From Methylotenera oryzisoli (GTDB lineage: Bacteria > Pseudomonadota > Gammaproteobacteria > Burkholderiales > Methylophilaceae): DNA of 64,000 nucleotides. Below the pieces are notes generated by a model. The model did not search any database. It saw only the letters and a list, made by a program, of their open reading frames with translations, and was not told where the DNA came from. The first letter of the stretch is position 1; every line of letters starts with the position of its first letter. This document shows, in pieces, positions 35,848 to 45,276 of the stretch. The stretch lies in contig NZ_PQVH01000012.1 of NCBI RefSeq assembly GCF_004661485.1, positions 124,001-188,000 of the forward strand, read 5' to 3'. A program made the position numbers and the translations under genes.

Positions 35848-36133
35848 AAAGTCATCACAACAATTACTTAAGGTTTATCACTTCGCAATATGTGTTGAAA
35901 CTTAATCAAACTGACATTGCTGCTAATAACACTCAAATAGGGACGGCATCACAATTATTAAACCATATACCCAACAGGGTAACTTTACCTGTACAGACAA
36001 TTTTGTTAGAGTTGAACCATGTACTAAACTCAACATTTCAAACAGCAGACAGACATGCGAATGTCTCCTCATTGATGTAGAAATTTGGCGTATAGTCAAT
36101 TGTCATATGCAGTGACAAGAACTGAGAAAATAC
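35848..36133. other. Spacer with no gene found
   Basis: A/T-rich sequence between the operator and the GGDEF gene. One 91-codon open frame (35805-36080) crosses the operator and has no domain-like sequence or ribosome-binding site, so I do not call it. The promoter of the GGDEF gene presumably lies here but no clear -35/-10 pair stands out. Confidence 0.5.
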
Positions 36134-37843
36134 TTGTTCACAAAACTACACATCAAAGATGACTTAGGCATCGCTCAAGCGCTCACTTGGCGTTACGTCC
36201 TTGCACTATCTCTCGTCGCAACACTTTCAACCGCCGCATGGTTTAGCCTGAAACTCGTTATCTCTGAGCAAAATGGTACGGCCGCTGTGGTTAACGTAAG
36301 TGGACGACAACGGATGTTAAGCCAACGCACAGCCTTATTTGCCAATTTGCTGGTCACAGCTCCCAAAAATGAACGCGCAGCCATACGCCTCAAGCTAAAA
36401 GAGTCTGTCGAACTGATGGCAGCCTCACATCACGGTTTATTGCATGGCAATCCAGACATGGGGCTACCCAGCACCATGTCGCCCGCTATCAAGGCCATGT
36501 ATTACGATGGAGAGCAACCTCTTAACCAACAAGTAAGAACTTACATCAATACGGTACGTGCATTAATTGCCGCCGATAATGAAAAACTGTCGATAGACAA
36601 CCCAGCGTTGCGCTATATCACGCTCACTGCACCCGGTACTTTAGTTTCATCGCTAGATAAAGCAGTACACCAATATCAATTAGAAGGTGAAGCGGCCATC
36701 AAGCGGTTAGAAAAAGCCGAAACCGCCTTATGGATGTTTACTTTGCTCCTGCTTACGCTAGAAGCCATGCTAATTTTCAACCCGTTTATCAAGCACATTA
36801 AAGTGGTCTTAGATAAACTCAAACGCGCCACTGACGAAATTTTGCTCAATCAGGAAACGCTGGAAGAGAGAATCAAACAGCGCACCTCCGAGCTTGCAAA
36901 CAGAAGCAAAGCACTGGCTGACAGCGAGCAAAAACTATCAGTGCTGTTAAACAACACCAATATACATATGTGGGCGTTTGACGGCAAAGTGTTCACCTAT
37001 ACCAATAGGCAGTGGTTTGATTTTACCGGCCAAAACCCAGAAAACAGTCTAACCATAGAAAACTGGGTTTCGGTGGTGCATCCAGAGGATTTAGCCGAGG
37101 CGCAAAAAATCTGGCAAGTAGACTTTGAAAAGAAATCTAGCCATGACCATTACTTTAGATTAAAACGGCACGATGGCGTGTACCGTGACTTCTATTGCCG
37201 TGTCACACCGATTAAAGACGAAACCGGAACGCTGCTATATCTGCAAGGACACAATTTAGATATTACAGAACGTAAACAGTTGGAAGATGAAGTACGCCAG
37301 CTAGCGTTTTACGATGCGCTAACCACACTCCCCAACCGGCGCCTGCTTAAAGACCGCTTGAGCCAGACCATAGCATCAAGCAAGCGTAATAGCCGTTACT
37401 GCGCACTCATGTTCTTGGATTTAGATAACTTCAAGCCCATCAATGATACTTATGGCCACGCATTTGGAGATGCACTATTGCTAGAAGTGGCAGAACGCAT
37501 CAAAAGCTGTGTACGTCAAAGCGACACTGTAGCGCGATTTGGCGGTGATGAGTTTATTGTGCTACTGAACACGTTAACCACTGACAAAGAAAAATCCGTA
37601 CAGCAAGCCAACCGTATTGCAGAGAAAATACGTAAAGCATTATTGGCGCCATATTTACTGTCATTAAATACCAATGACAACAAAACAAAAATTGAGCATT
37701 TATGTTCTGCCAGCATAGGCGTAGTCGTCTTTATTAATCATGAGTCGGATGAAGATGAAATTTTAAAACGGGCAGACGATGCCATGTATGCCGCAAAAGC
37801 CGCGGGTCGCAACCAAATTAGACTTGACAGCGACTTTATTTAG
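36134..37843 (+). CDS. Membrane diguanylate cyclase, PilJ-like sensor-PAS-GGDEF
   Basis: A 569-residue signalling protein. TM1 is about 19-40; a PilJ/NarX-like periplasmic sensor follows, with its typical VNVSGRQRMLSQRTALFANLL (about 54-74); TM2 is about 195-215; a helical signalling segment (225-262), a PAS domain with PAC tail (about 268-385), and a GGDEF domain (about 395-565) with RFGGDEFIVLL complete it. An RxxD inhibitory site (RQSD) sits five residues before GGDEF, so product inhibition by c-di-GMP is likely. The start is TTG at 36134: an in-frame stop lies only 19 bases upstream and no ATG precedes the first helix. Confidence 0.88.
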   Translation: MFTKLHIKDDLGIAQALTWRYVLALSLVATLSTAAWFSLKLVISEQNGTAAVVNVSGRQRMLSQRTALFANLLVTAPKNERAAIRLKLKESVELMAASHHGLLHGNPDMGLPSTMSPAIKAMYYDGEQPLNQQVRTYINTVRALIAADNEKLSIDNPALRYITLTAPGTLVSSLDKAVHQYQLEGEAAIKRLEKAETALWMFTLLLLTLEAMLIFNPFIKHIKVVLDKLKRATDEILLNQETLEERIKQRTSELANRSKALADSEQKLSVLLNNTNIHMWAFDGKVFTYTNRQWFDFTGQNPENSLTIENWVSVVHPEDLAEAQKIWQVDFEKKSSHDHYFRLKRHDGVYRDFYCRVTPIKDETGTLLYLQGHNLDITERKQLEDEVRQLAFYDALTTLPNRRLLKDRLSQTIASSKRNSRYCALMFLDLDNFKPINDTYGHAFGDALLLEVAERIKSCVRQSDTVARFGGDEFIVLLNTLTTDKEKSVQQANRIAEKIRKALLAPYLLSLNTNDNKTKIEHLCSASIGVVVFINHESDEDEILKRADDAMYAAKAAGRNQIRLDSDFI

Positions 37844-37935
37844 CACTAAAAAACCTCAAAATATTGAAATCTTGGGCCAATAAATTGCGCCCATAAAAAA
37901 AATATCATTTTTATTTAAATTAAGTGAAAAAGGTG

Positions 37936-37964
37936 TTGATAACATGCCGCATTATCTGTAATAT
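37936..37964 (+). promoter_or_regulatory. Promoter of the tRNA-Val/tRNA-Asp unit
   Basis: TTGATA (37936-37941), 17-base spacer, TAATAT (37959-37964), followed by a GC-rich discriminator (GCGGCC). This is the classical pattern for a stringently controlled stable-RNA promoter. The predicted start is near 37971, 15 bases before tRNA-Val. Confidence 0.75.
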
Positions 37965-37985
37965 GCGGCCTTCGTTAGTGCTGCA

Positions 37986-38061
37986 GGGTGCTTAGCTCAG
38001 TTGGTAGAGCGTCGCCCTTACAAGGCGAATGTCAGCGGTTCGACCCCGTTAGCACCCACCA
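37986..38061 (+). tRNA. tRNA-Val (anticodon UAC)
   Basis: A 76-nt cloverleaf with CCA encoded. The acceptor stem is GGGTGCT/AGCACCC, D arm GCTC...GAGC, anticodon stem TCGCC/GGCGA with loop CTTACAA (anticodon TAC in DNA), and T arm AGCGG-TTCGACC-CCGTT. Confidence 0.97.
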
Positions 38062-38131
38062 AAAATTTGCACTGACGAAAATTTGAGCTTTAACTGAATA
38101 TGTACTGATTTTATCAATACATAAAGTTCAA

Positions 38132-38208
38132 GGAGTGGTAGTTCAGTTGGTTAGAATACCGGCCTGTCACGCCGGGGGTCGCGGGTTCGAGTCCCGTCCA
38201 CTCCGCCA
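38132..38208 (+). tRNA. tRNA-Asp (anticodon GUC)
   Basis: A 77-nt cloverleaf with CCA encoded. The acceptor stem is GGAGTGG/CCACTCC, discriminator G, anticodon loop CTGTCAC (GTC), and T arm GCGGG-TTCGAGT-CCCGT. It is 70 bases after tRNA-Val, probably on the same transcript. Confidence 0.97.
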
Positions 38209-38215
38209 ATATTTT

Positions 38216-38255
38216 AAAACCTTTATAAGTGAAAACTTATAAAGGTTTTTTCTTT
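38216..38255 (+). terminator. Terminator of the tRNA unit
   Basis: A 15-bp stem AAAACCTTTATAAGT / ACTTATAAAGGTTTT with a GAAA loop, followed by T-rich sequence, starts 8 bases after the tRNA-Asp CCA. Confidence 0.88.
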
Positions 38256-38320
38256 TCTAGTTATCAAAAATGGCCAACGCCTCTCGACGCCAGCCATACG
38301 GATGCTACAAGCCAAACTTA

Positions 38321-38349
38321 TCAGCCATACCGCTAAGCAGCATGGCTGA
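38321..38349. repeat. Inverted repeat downstream of the efflux operon
   Basis: TCAGCCAT / ATGGCTGA with a 13-base loop lies about 35 bases beyond the stop of the DUF3240 gene. It lacks a T-run but could act as the 3' end of the minus-strand efflux operon. Confidence 0.35.
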
Positions 38350-38383
38350 CGATATAAGCGTTCCGATACCTTAGCTTAAACTT

Positions 38384-38698
38384 TTAAATAGATTGCGCCT
38401 CGGCAACCGGCATTAATATATAGTGCATGCCGGTATCACTAAACACTTGCTTCAACTCGACCACCAACCCTTGTAACTCCGCGAAACTGGCATGCATCAT
38501 AAACTGCACACGCTTTTGGCGGCCAGCTACCTGCTCAACCAGACTCAGCTCGGCATGCTGCCTGCCATGCCCGTTGACATTAGTGGTAGTAAAACCAGAT
38601 ATCTGGTCTTTTTGTAACAACAAATCAACCAATGTTTCTTCTAAACTCACTGGCGCCATCAGTATTAATAAGCCTTGTTCGCTTGGAGACTGACTCAT
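38384..38698 (-). CDS. DUF3240 small protein of the metal-efflux operon
   Basis: A 104-residue soluble protein of the type found after czcA/cusA genes (DUF3240). The pattern GLLILMAPVSLEETLVDLLLQ ... GFTTTNVNGHGR resembles a ferredoxin-like, PII/CutA-like fold in which the TTTNVNGHGR loop is conserved; its role is not established. The gene overlaps the RND pump gene by ATGA and ends the minus-strand operon, so a regulatory or metal-sensing role is inferred. Confidence 0.75.
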   Translation of the reverse strand: MSQSPSEQGLLILMAPVSLEETLVDLLLQKDQISGFTTTNVNGHGRQHAELSLVEQVAGRQKRVQFMMHASFAELQGLVVELKQVFSDTGMHYILMPVAEAQSI

Positions 38699-41600
38699 TT
38701 TGTAACCCCATTAAAAAACCTGCGATAAAAGATTGGCAACAACACTAATGTAAGCGCGGTAGAGCTAACCAGACCACCGATCACGACAATAGCTAAAGGC
38801 CGCTGAATCTCAGAGCCAGGCCCAGTTGCAAACAGCAGAGGAATTAAGCCAAAGGCAGCAATGCTCGCAGTCATTAACACAGGCCTCAACCTGCGTTTAG
38901 CACCTTCCACCACGATATTAACCATCGCCATCCCCTGCGCCTGTAACTGGTTAAAATAACTCACCATTACCACACCATTCAACACAGCAATCCCAAGCAA
39001 TGCGATAAAGCCAACAGAGGCAGGGACGGATAAGTACTCCCCTGACAGCCAGAGTGAGAACACGCCGCCTATCATTGCAAAAGGAATATTAGACAAAATC
39101 AATGCTGCCTGCCTAACCGACCCAAATGTCGCAAACAACAATAAGAATATCAATCCGATCGCTACTGGTACCACAATAGCTAAGCGAGCAGACGCTCTTT
39201 GCTGGTTCTCAAATTGCCCGCCAAATTTTGCAGCATAGCCTTCATCAAACTTAACCTCTGCCTGTACACGCTGCTTGGCCTCCTCCACAAAGCTCACCAA
39301 ATCACGATCACGCACATTGGCTGTCACCACAACGAAACGTGCACCACGCTCCCTATCAACTTTGACGGGGCCTTCTTCACGCTCAATTCTAGCCACAGCC
39401 GAAAGCGGGATATTCGTACCATTGTCCAGTGTTAACATTAAGTTACCGAAGTCTGCGGGAGATGCACGTAGATCCTGACTGCCTCGAATCAATACCGGGG
39501 TGCGCTTCTGCCCTTCCTGCACTACGCCCAACTGCTTACCCTCAAGCTGTGCGAGCAATATCGCCTCTATCTCGGTGACGCTCAGGCCAAGGCGTCCTGC
39601 CGCCATTCGGTCAATTTTGATTTGTAAATACTGCACACCACTGTTTTGCGGGGTATATACGTCCTGACTACCCGGAATAGAGGTTAAAATTTTAACAATC
39701 TGCTGTGCTTTTGCATTCAGCGTATTGAGGTCTGGCCCAAAGATTTTAATCGCCAGATCACCTCGCACGCCCAATATCATTTCATTCACACGCATATCAA
39801 TCGGCTGTGTAAAACTAAAGGCGAGACCTGGTAGCTGGTTCATCACTTTTCGCAGCTCATCAATCAACTCCTCTTTGGTCGCCATGCGCCACTCACGCAT
39901 CGGCTTTAATATCAAGAAATTATCAGTTTGGTTTAAGCCCATCGGGTCCAAACCCAAGTCATCGGAACCAACTCGCGAATACACGCCTTTCACTTCCGGT
40001 ACTTGGCTTAATATCGCGCGCTGCACGTTCATATCGGTAATGATGGTTTGATTAAGATTAATCGATGGTAATTTCTCTACCCCAATAATAATGTCGCCTT
40101 CATCCATCACTGGCATAAAAGTCTTACCAATCTGGCTATACACTACGCCAGTAAGGGCAAGCATGACTAGCGCTGCGATGACAATCACCTTTGCATGAGC
40201 CAGACACCAGATCAATATTGGTTCATAAATCGCCAGTGCCTTACGCACCAACCATGGATTATCGTGACTCACTTCTTTTAATAAAAAGGAAGACAGCATA
40301 GGAATCACCGTCAACGACAATACGAGCGAGCCGGCTAACGCAAACATAATGGTCAAGGCTACTGGCGTGAATAACTTACCCTCTAAGCCCTGCAATGTGA
40401 GCAGAGGTAAAAATACCGTAATAATAATCAGCACACCAGCAGTGACTGGCACGCTAACCTCGCGCACTGCTCGATAAATAATATGCATACGCGGTAATGT
40501 GCCGGCCTGCTTTCTATCTGCCAGATGCGATACCACATTTTCCACCACCACCACTGCCGCATCTACCAACATACCGATGGCAATAGCAAGTCCGCCTAGA
40601 CTCATTAAATTGGCAGACATACCGAAACTGCGCATCAATAAAAATGTAAACAATGCAGAAAGCGGCAGAATAAAAGCAATGGTCAGCGCTGCTCTAAAGT
40701 TACCCAAAAACAGTACCAATAAAATCAACACGAGGACTACAGCTTCAAGAAGTGCTTTCGTCACGGTATTAACAGCACGTTCAACCAAGCCGCCTCTATC
40801 ATAAAACACATTAATCTTGACGCTCTTAGGCAACTGTGGCGCTATTTCTGCCAGTCTGGCTTTTACGCCCTCAACCACCTTTTGTGCATTAGCTCCGCGT
40901 AAGCCCAGTACCAAGCCCTGCACGGTTTCATTCTGACCATTACTGGTTACGGCACCATAGCGTGTAATTGATCCAATACGTACAGTCGCAACATCGGCTA
41001 CCCGCACAGACATGCCATGATCCGTGCGCACCACGGTGTTCTCCACATCCTCAATGGTTTTAAAACCACCCTCTGAGCGTACCAGTAAAGAGCCTTCACC
41101 ATCGTTCAATCGCCCAGCACCACCGTTACGATTATTGGTTTGCAGTACTTGCTGCAGCAGATCTATTGCCACACCTCTTGCGTACATGCGTGCATTGTCC
41201 GGTACGATTTCAAAACTACGCACTAAGCCACCTAGCGCATTAACATCTGCCACACCGGCAACTGTGCGTAATTGTGGGCGAATCACCCAGTCCAATAGGC
41301 TGCGTCGTTCCTGCAGGCTCAGCTCATCACTCTCCACGGTGAACATAAACATCTCACCTAAGGGTGTTGTCATTGGCGCCATACCACCAGACACATTGTC
41401 AGGCAAATTCGGCCAGACTGCACTTAGCCGCTCTGACAACTGCTGTCTGGCCCAGTAAATATCCGTACCATCTTCAAAATCAATCGTAATGTCAGTGAGT
41501 GCATACTTAGCGACTGAGCGCACCCCCACTTGATGGGGTATGCCTAACACCTCAACCTCTATCGGTGCTGTAATTCTTGCCTCTACCTCCTCAGGCGTCA

Positions 41601-41769
41601 TACCAGGGGCTTTAACCACAATTTTCACCTGTGTAGAAGACACATCGGGAAAGGCATCAATAGGCAATGCGCGATAAGCAACGGTACCTGCAGCCGCCAA
41701 ACCGAGTGTAGCAATCACCATTAATAGTCGTTGCGTTAGTGCAAATTGAATCAGCTTAGCTAGCATCAT
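38695..41769 (-). CDS. HME-RND heavy-metal efflux pump (CzcA/CusA family)
   Basis: A 1024-residue inner-membrane RND pump with 12 transmembrane helices and two large periplasmic loops (about 35-335 and 555-860). The TM4 region reads GGLAIAIGMLVDAAVVVVEN: it keeps the Asp and Glu of the proton relay but lacks the DFG of divalent-cation CzcA and looks closer to the CusA/Ag-Cu class. I do not see enough to set the metal. It is translationally linked to the adaptor gene (ATGA overlap) upstream and DUF3240 downstream. Confidence 0.88.
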   Translation of the reverse strand: MMLAKLIQFALTQRLLMVIATLGLAAAGTVAYRALPIDAFPDVSSTQVKIVVKAPGMTPEEVEARITAPIEVEVLGIPHQVGVRSVAKYALTDITIDFEDGTDIYWARQQLSERLSAVWPNLPDNVSGGMAPMTTPLGEMFMFTVESDELSLQERRSLLDWVIRPQLRTVAGVADVNALGGLVRSFEIVPDNARMYARGVAIDLLQQVLQTNNRNGGAGRLNDGEGSLLVRSEGGFKTIEDVENTVVRTDHGMSVRVADVATVRIGSITRYGAVTSNGQNETVQGLVLGLRGANAQKVVEGVKARLAEIAPQLPKSVKINVFYDRGGLVERAVNTVTKALLEAVVLVLILLVLFLGNFRAALTIAFILPLSALFTFLLMRSFGMSANLMSLGGLAIAIGMLVDAAVVVVENVVSHLADRKQAGTLPRMHIIYRAVREVSVPVTAGVLIIITVFLPLLTLQGLEGKLFTPVALTIMFALAGSLVLSLTVIPMLSSFLLKEVSHDNPWLVRKALAIYEPILIWCLAHAKVIVIAALVMLALTGVVYSQIGKTFMPVMDEGDIIIGVEKLPSINLNQTIITDMNVQRAILSQVPEVKGVYSRVGSDDLGLDPMGLNQTDNFLILKPMREWRMATKEELIDELRKVMNQLPGLAFSFTQPIDMRVNEMILGVRGDLAIKIFGPDLNTLNAKAQQIVKILTSIPGSQDVYTPQNSGVQYLQIKIDRMAAGRLGLSVTEIEAILLAQLEGKQLGVVQEGQKRTPVLIRGSQDLRASPADFGNLMLTLDNGTNIPLSAVARIEREEGPVKVDRERGARFVVVTANVRDRDLVSFVEEAKQRVQAEVKFDEGYAAKFGGQFENQQRASARLAIVVPVAIGLIFLLLFATFGSVRQAALILSNIPFAMIGGVFSLWLSGEYLSVPASVGFIALLGIAVLNGVVMVSYFNQLQAQGMAMVNIVVEGAKRRLRPVLMTASIAAFGLIPLLFATGPGSEIQRPLAIVVIGGLVSSTALTLVLLPIFYRRFFNGVTK

Positions 41770-42854
41770 TCACCCCCTAAACCCAACCATGTGCCTTTAA
41801 TCGCAGAGATACCGGTCACTGCAATTTTCTCGGCACCTATAAACGACGCATCTACTACAGCCTCATCCCCTTGCTCAGAAATCACCGTCACCTTACTCGG
41901 CCTAAAGCCTGTTTGCGTCTGTACAAACACCACGGCATTGCTGCCTTGCCTTGCAAGTGCTGATTTGGGCACACTAAAATGCTTAGATTGATCACCCAGG
42001 TTAATTTCAGCCTCTACGAACTGTCCTGGCGATAGTTTTTCCGCGCCTTTGGTTATCTCCGCCCGTAAATGCAATGTCTGGTCGGCTTTATTGACACTAC
42101 GAATCACAGCAATAAGATGACCGCTTGCCTGCAACTTAGGCACCTGCACTTGCATGCCCTCCTTCACAAATGGCAAGCCTTCAAGTGGCGCATGAATTTC
42201 AAGCCACAACGGAGACAATTTCGCAATTCGGTATAAAGGCGTTGCCATATCAACACGCTGTCCAGTCGTCGCCATCTGCTCTAATACTTGGCCAGAAATT
42301 GGCGCTAATAAGCTGAGTCCGCTAGCCATTCCTGCTGATGGGCTTAGTTTTGCAATAACGCCATCACTCACGCCAGACAATTTTAATGCCTGCTTACGCT
42401 GAGCTAAATTGGCACTAGCCTCATCATGCGCACTCTCAGTTTCTAAGTACCTGCGCTGTGCAATAATGCCGTCCTTTAATAACTCCGTATCACGTGCTAA
42501 CGCTTTTGCTGCCAGCTTTTTCTGCGTTAATGCTTGCAGGTAGTCGCGCTGCAATCCCAACAAGTCCGGGCTGATTAAATGCGCCATTACTTGCCCCTTT
42601 TTTACCGTCTGCCCAGCTGCAACATGCATTTGATCTAACAAACCTGACTGCGGCGCGCTAACAACGCGCTCCTGACCAACTGGAATCACAATTTCGGCAG
42701 GAAAGCGGCGGCTACTCAATAAAGTATTTTTACTGATTGGAGCCACTACAACGCCCAGACTTTTTTGTTGCGCCAGACTCATCACCACATCATCTGCCTG
42801 CGCATTGCCGCTGAGAAATACCAGCGTACTGATTAATACAAGAAAATATCTCAT
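41766..42854 (-). CDS. RND efflux periplasmic adaptor (CzcB/CusB-like)
   Basis: A 362-residue membrane-fusion protein. Signal peptide 1-20 (ends AQA). The lipoyl halves are SAPQSGLLDQMHVAAGQTVKKGQVMAHLISPDLL (about 66-99) and LSLLAPISGQVLEQMATTGQRV (about 181-202), flanking a coiled coil of about 80 residues. The beta-barrel domain follows. It links the RND pump to the outer-membrane channel. There is no Met- or His-rich N-terminal extension to suggest a metal. Overlaps its neighbours by 4 bases on both sides. Confidence 0.88.
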   Translation of the reverse strand: MRYFLVLISTLVFLSGNAQADDVVMSLAQQKSLGVVVAPISKNTLLSSRRFPAEIVIPVGQERVVSAPQSGLLDQMHVAAGQTVKKGQVMAHLISPDLLGLQRDYLQALTQKKLAAKALARDTELLKDGIIAQRRYLETESAHDEASANLAQRKQALKLSGVSDGVIAKLSPSAGMASGLSLLAPISGQVLEQMATTGQRVDMATPLYRIAKLSPLWLEIHAPLEGLPFVKEGMQVQVPKLQASGHLIAVIRSVNKADQTLHLRAEITKGAEKLSPGQFVEAEINLGDQSKHFSVPKSALARQGSNAVVFVQTQTGFRPSKVTVISEQGDEAVVDASFIGAEKIAVTGISAIKGTWLGLGGE

Positions 42855-44149
42855 GGGAGCACTCCTACTGTTTGGTTATAGCGGGCGATATCCCACTGCA
42901 CTTTTATTTTTTGATTAGTGAATATACGCTCAGACTCAAAAGCTCGCGCCTGCACTCTCAACAGGCTCACCAAGTCAGTTTCGCCTAATTTAAACGCCTT
43001 ATCCGCAAGCCTGGCACTTTCGGCCGCAATCTCATGCTGCTTAGTCGCCAACCCAAGTTCTGCACGGCTTACTTCCAGATTATGCTCGGCTTCATGCATC
43101 GCAGTTTCCAAGGTGTACTGCAAGGTTGCCTGCTCACTTAAAGCGTTACCTACATTTTGCTCGGCTGCTGCTTTGATTGGTGCAGCACGCACCTCACTGC
43201 CCAATGGTATGCGTAATTTCAAGCCAACACTTTCATTGAAAAGTACATCGAAGCCGCCACGGATACTGCGCATATTCAATGAAAGCTGCACGTTTTCACG
43301 GCTTTCCACTTGCGCAAGCTCTCGCTCTGTTTGTGCTAAATCCAACTTGGACTGCGCCTCAAGCCAGATAGGTGACTGCTGATAATCACGCAAAGCCGAC
43401 TGTGACTCAACAAAGCCTGCGGGTATCTCGCGCAAACCTGTCAGCACATAATATCGGTGACGAGCATGCATGACTTCGGCCTCCGCACGTAGGTTATCCT
43501 GCTCTGCGCGTAAGGTTTCCTGCTGTACCAACATCACTTCTGTCTTTGCAAGCTCACCCGCTAAAAAACGCTTTTCCACATCGTGCTGAAGCTGATTGGC
43601 AAGCTTTAATTTATTCGCAGTCAGGGCTAAGCCATTTTCACTGATCGCTAGCTCCCACAGCGCCTCCCTGAGCAAGCCAGCTACGTGCAGCTTTAAACTG
43701 CCACGGCTAGCCATCAGGCTACTGCTACTCGCATCGGCAACCATGAGGCGCTTATTACGCTGATTGGGCATCCAAACTGGCAACTCAACTTCAGCTAACC
43801 ATTCACGCTCACCACGACCGCTAGCCAGAGCATCATTTTGATGCGACACAACCATCGCCGGAGCGGCAGGTAAGACAGCATGCGCCAAGGTTTGCTTGGA
43901 AGCCACCAGCGCATTTCTAGATTGCAATGCAGACTGCATAGGGCTACGTATAAAGGTTTTTTCCAGCACCTCGGATAAATGCAAATTTGGGTTAACTTTA
44001 AGTAAGTCTAAGTGACGCCCAGCATTACTTTCATCCACAAGTGATGATGACAACGCAACATCACCTTGAAGATGAGTCTCGGCATGAAGCAAATTGCTAT
44101 AACTGACAGATAGCGCTATTACTAGCCAAAGTCGGCTGAATATAGACAT
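42851..44149 (-). CDS. TolC-like outer-membrane efflux channel (CzcC family)
   Basis: A 432-residue outer-membrane protein with signal peptide (MSIFSRLWLVIALSVSYSNLLHA) and two repeats of long helices around beta strands (about 60-240 and 250-430) typical of the OEP family. LLREALWELAISENGLALTANKL and AFKLGETDLVSLLRVQARAFE are the usual hairpin signatures. AGGAG precedes the ATG by 7 bases. It is followed by the adaptor and pump genes with overlaps. A 7-bp hairpin (44177-44195) lies just upstream. Confidence 0.88.
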   Translation of the reverse strand: MSIFSRLWLVIALSVSYSNLLHAETHLQGDVALSSSLVDESNAGRHLDLLKVNPNLHLSEVLEKTFIRSPMQSALQSRNALVASKQTLAHAVLPAAPAMVVSHQNDALASGRGEREWLAEVELPVWMPNQRNKRLMVADASSSSLMASRGSLKLHVAGLLREALWELAISENGLALTANKLKLANQLQHDVEKRFLAGELAKTEVMLVQQETLRAEQDNLRAEAEVMHARHRYYVLTGLREIPAGFVESQSALRDYQQSPIWLEAQSKLDLAQTERELAQVESRENVQLSLNMRSIRGGFDVLFNESVGLKLRIPLGSEVRAAPIKAAAEQNVGNALSEQATLQYTLETAMHEAEHNLEVSRAELGLATKQHEIAAESARLADKAFKLGETDLVSLLRVQARAFESERIFTNQKIKVQWDIARYNQTVGVLP

Positions 44150-44176
44150 ATCGCACTCCTAAAAAAGCAGAAAATC

Positions 44177-44195
44177 ATTCGTGACAAGCACGAAT
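44177..44195 (-). promoter_or_regulatory. Small hairpin before the efflux channel gene
   Basis: ATTCGTG / CACGAAT with a 5-base loop lies 28-46 bases before the start of the channel gene, followed on the minus strand by a T-rich stretch. It may attenuate or process the operon mRNA. Confidence 0.35.
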
Positions 44196-44211
44196 ATTGA
44201 ATCTTGGACTT

Positions 44212-44607
44212 TTAGGAGAAGAGAGGTGGAGCGCGCGGCCCCGCTACAGACTGGAGAAAAGGAGGAATACTGATATGCGCCGTAAACGCATATTTATAAC
44301 GCCGGAGAGAAATGGCGAGTAAAGGAATAATAAATAACATCAAAAATAGCGGCACAGGTAATGCCTCTAAATTTTTAGTTTTAGTTAAAGCTTTATCCAC
44401 CCCTATCACCTGCACATCATTAACATTCTTAAATGTATGTACAGCATCTAGCGATTGAAACAACCCTGCCTCATGCATATGCAAGCCATGCCCATAAACA
44501 GGAGCATCCGCCTGCACATGCGCATGGATAAATGGGGTAAAGGCTTGCAATACCGCAAACCAAACCACAATGACCATCAATAGTTTTTTATTAAAACCTT
44601 TGAGCAT
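44212..44607 (-). CDS. Small His-containing membrane protein at head of efflux operon (CzcI-like position)
   Basis: A 131-residue protein with an N-terminal signal or membrane segment (about 9-27), a short periplasmic part with clustered His (IHAHVQ; YGHGLHMHEAGL, about 28-55), a second hydrophobic segment (about 83-100), and a Pro/Arg tail ending PRAPPLFS. Small proteins with this tail and position occur before czcC (CzcI-like), where a metal-binding or regulatory role is suspected. Homology is not certain. It is 44 bases after infA, and the efflux operon follows. Confidence 0.55.
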   Translation of the reverse strand: MLKGFNKKLLMVIVVWFAVLQAFTPFIHAHVQADAPVYGHGLHMHEAGLFQSLDAVHTFKNVNDVQVIGVDKALTKTKNLEALPVPLFLMLFIIPLLAISLRRYKYAFTAHISIPPFLQSVAGPRAPPLFS

Positions 44608-44651
44608 GGAATAAATGTATCAGCTATTGAGGAAGATGACAAACGATGTGT

Positions 44652-44909
44652 TTAGTAGGTTCTTTTTCTAGGCGTAAAACTATGATGGTTATCAATATGC
44701 CTAAATGTAATGCGGCCATTGTTTACATCGTAAGGAGATAACTCCAGCGTAACCTTGTCACCCGCTAAAATGCGAATATGGTTCTTTTTCATCTTACCGC
44801 CGGTATATGCGATTAATACATGACCGTTATCTAAAGTTACACGATAACGCGAATCCGGTAAAATCTCCGTTACCACACCGCTCATTTCAATCAACTCTTC
44901 TTTTGCCAT
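44652..44909 (-). CDS. infA: Translation initiation factor IF-1, long form (second copy type)
   Basis: An 85-residue S1/OB-fold protein: [26 protein letters not shown], then [33 protein letters not shown]. It is IF-1 with a C-terminal extension ([19 protein letters not shown]) beyond the standard 72 residues. Betaproteobacteria often carry such a longer IF-1 outside the ribosomal operons in addition to the canonical one. It is divergent from the cold-shock gene and upstream of the efflux genes. Ribosome-binding site TTTTGGAGC precedes the ATG. Confidence 0.9.
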   Translation of the reverse strand: MAKEELIEMSGVVTEILPDSRYRVTLDNGHVLIAYTGGKMKKNHIRILAGDKVTLELSPYDVNNGRITFRHIDNHHSFTPRKRTY

Positions 44910-45276
44910 TGCTTTGCTCCAAAATCATGTAAGACCCGTGTTAAAGCAAAAAGCGAATCAAAAGTTGATGCAATCGTAAAACGTTGGGAATATTGAGTAT
45001 AAAATAGTTTACGCAAGCACTACTTAACGCACGCGCACTATAGCCCCAGAAACCTAATTTAGCAAGCTAATCAGTTAAATAAGTGCCTGATTTTAATAAC
45101 TATCAAGTATGACCCTACAAAGATAATTCAAATTGTGCTTGACAGGCTCCCAAATTGTCCGTAAAAAGCAATGTAGGCGTTTGAATTTTTAATTTTTTAG
45201 TCTTTCGTAGATTGATTGTATTTAAAAACCCGAACTTTCAGGGTGCCTCCCTTTTTTAAAAAGTATGGAATAAGAT
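44910..45276. other. Divergent spacer between infA and the cold-shock gene
   Basis: A 367-base A/T-rich non-coding region. It contains the cold-shock promoter candidate (45139-45167) and a leader of about 100 bases before the cold-shock ATG with T-rich tracts, consistent with a temperature-responsive 5'-UTR. I see no gene. A TATACT on the minus strand near 45000 may be the infA -10. Confidence 0.5.
45139..45167 (+). promoter_or_regulatory. Candidate promoter of the cold-shock gene
   Basis: Consensus TTGACA at 45139-45144, 17-base spacer, then a weak -10 TAAAAA at 45162-45167. The predicted start near 45174 gives a long leader of about 100 bases, as usual for cspA-type genes. Confidence 0.5.

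Noticed and set aside
35805-36080. 91-codon plus-strand open frame
   Set aside because: It has no domain-like sequence, no ribosome-binding site, and crosses the operator at 35828-35847.
41024-41458. 144-codon plus-strand frame opposite the RND pump
   Set aside because: Composition is Ser/Arg/Leu-rich shadow of the pump gene with no recognisable domain.
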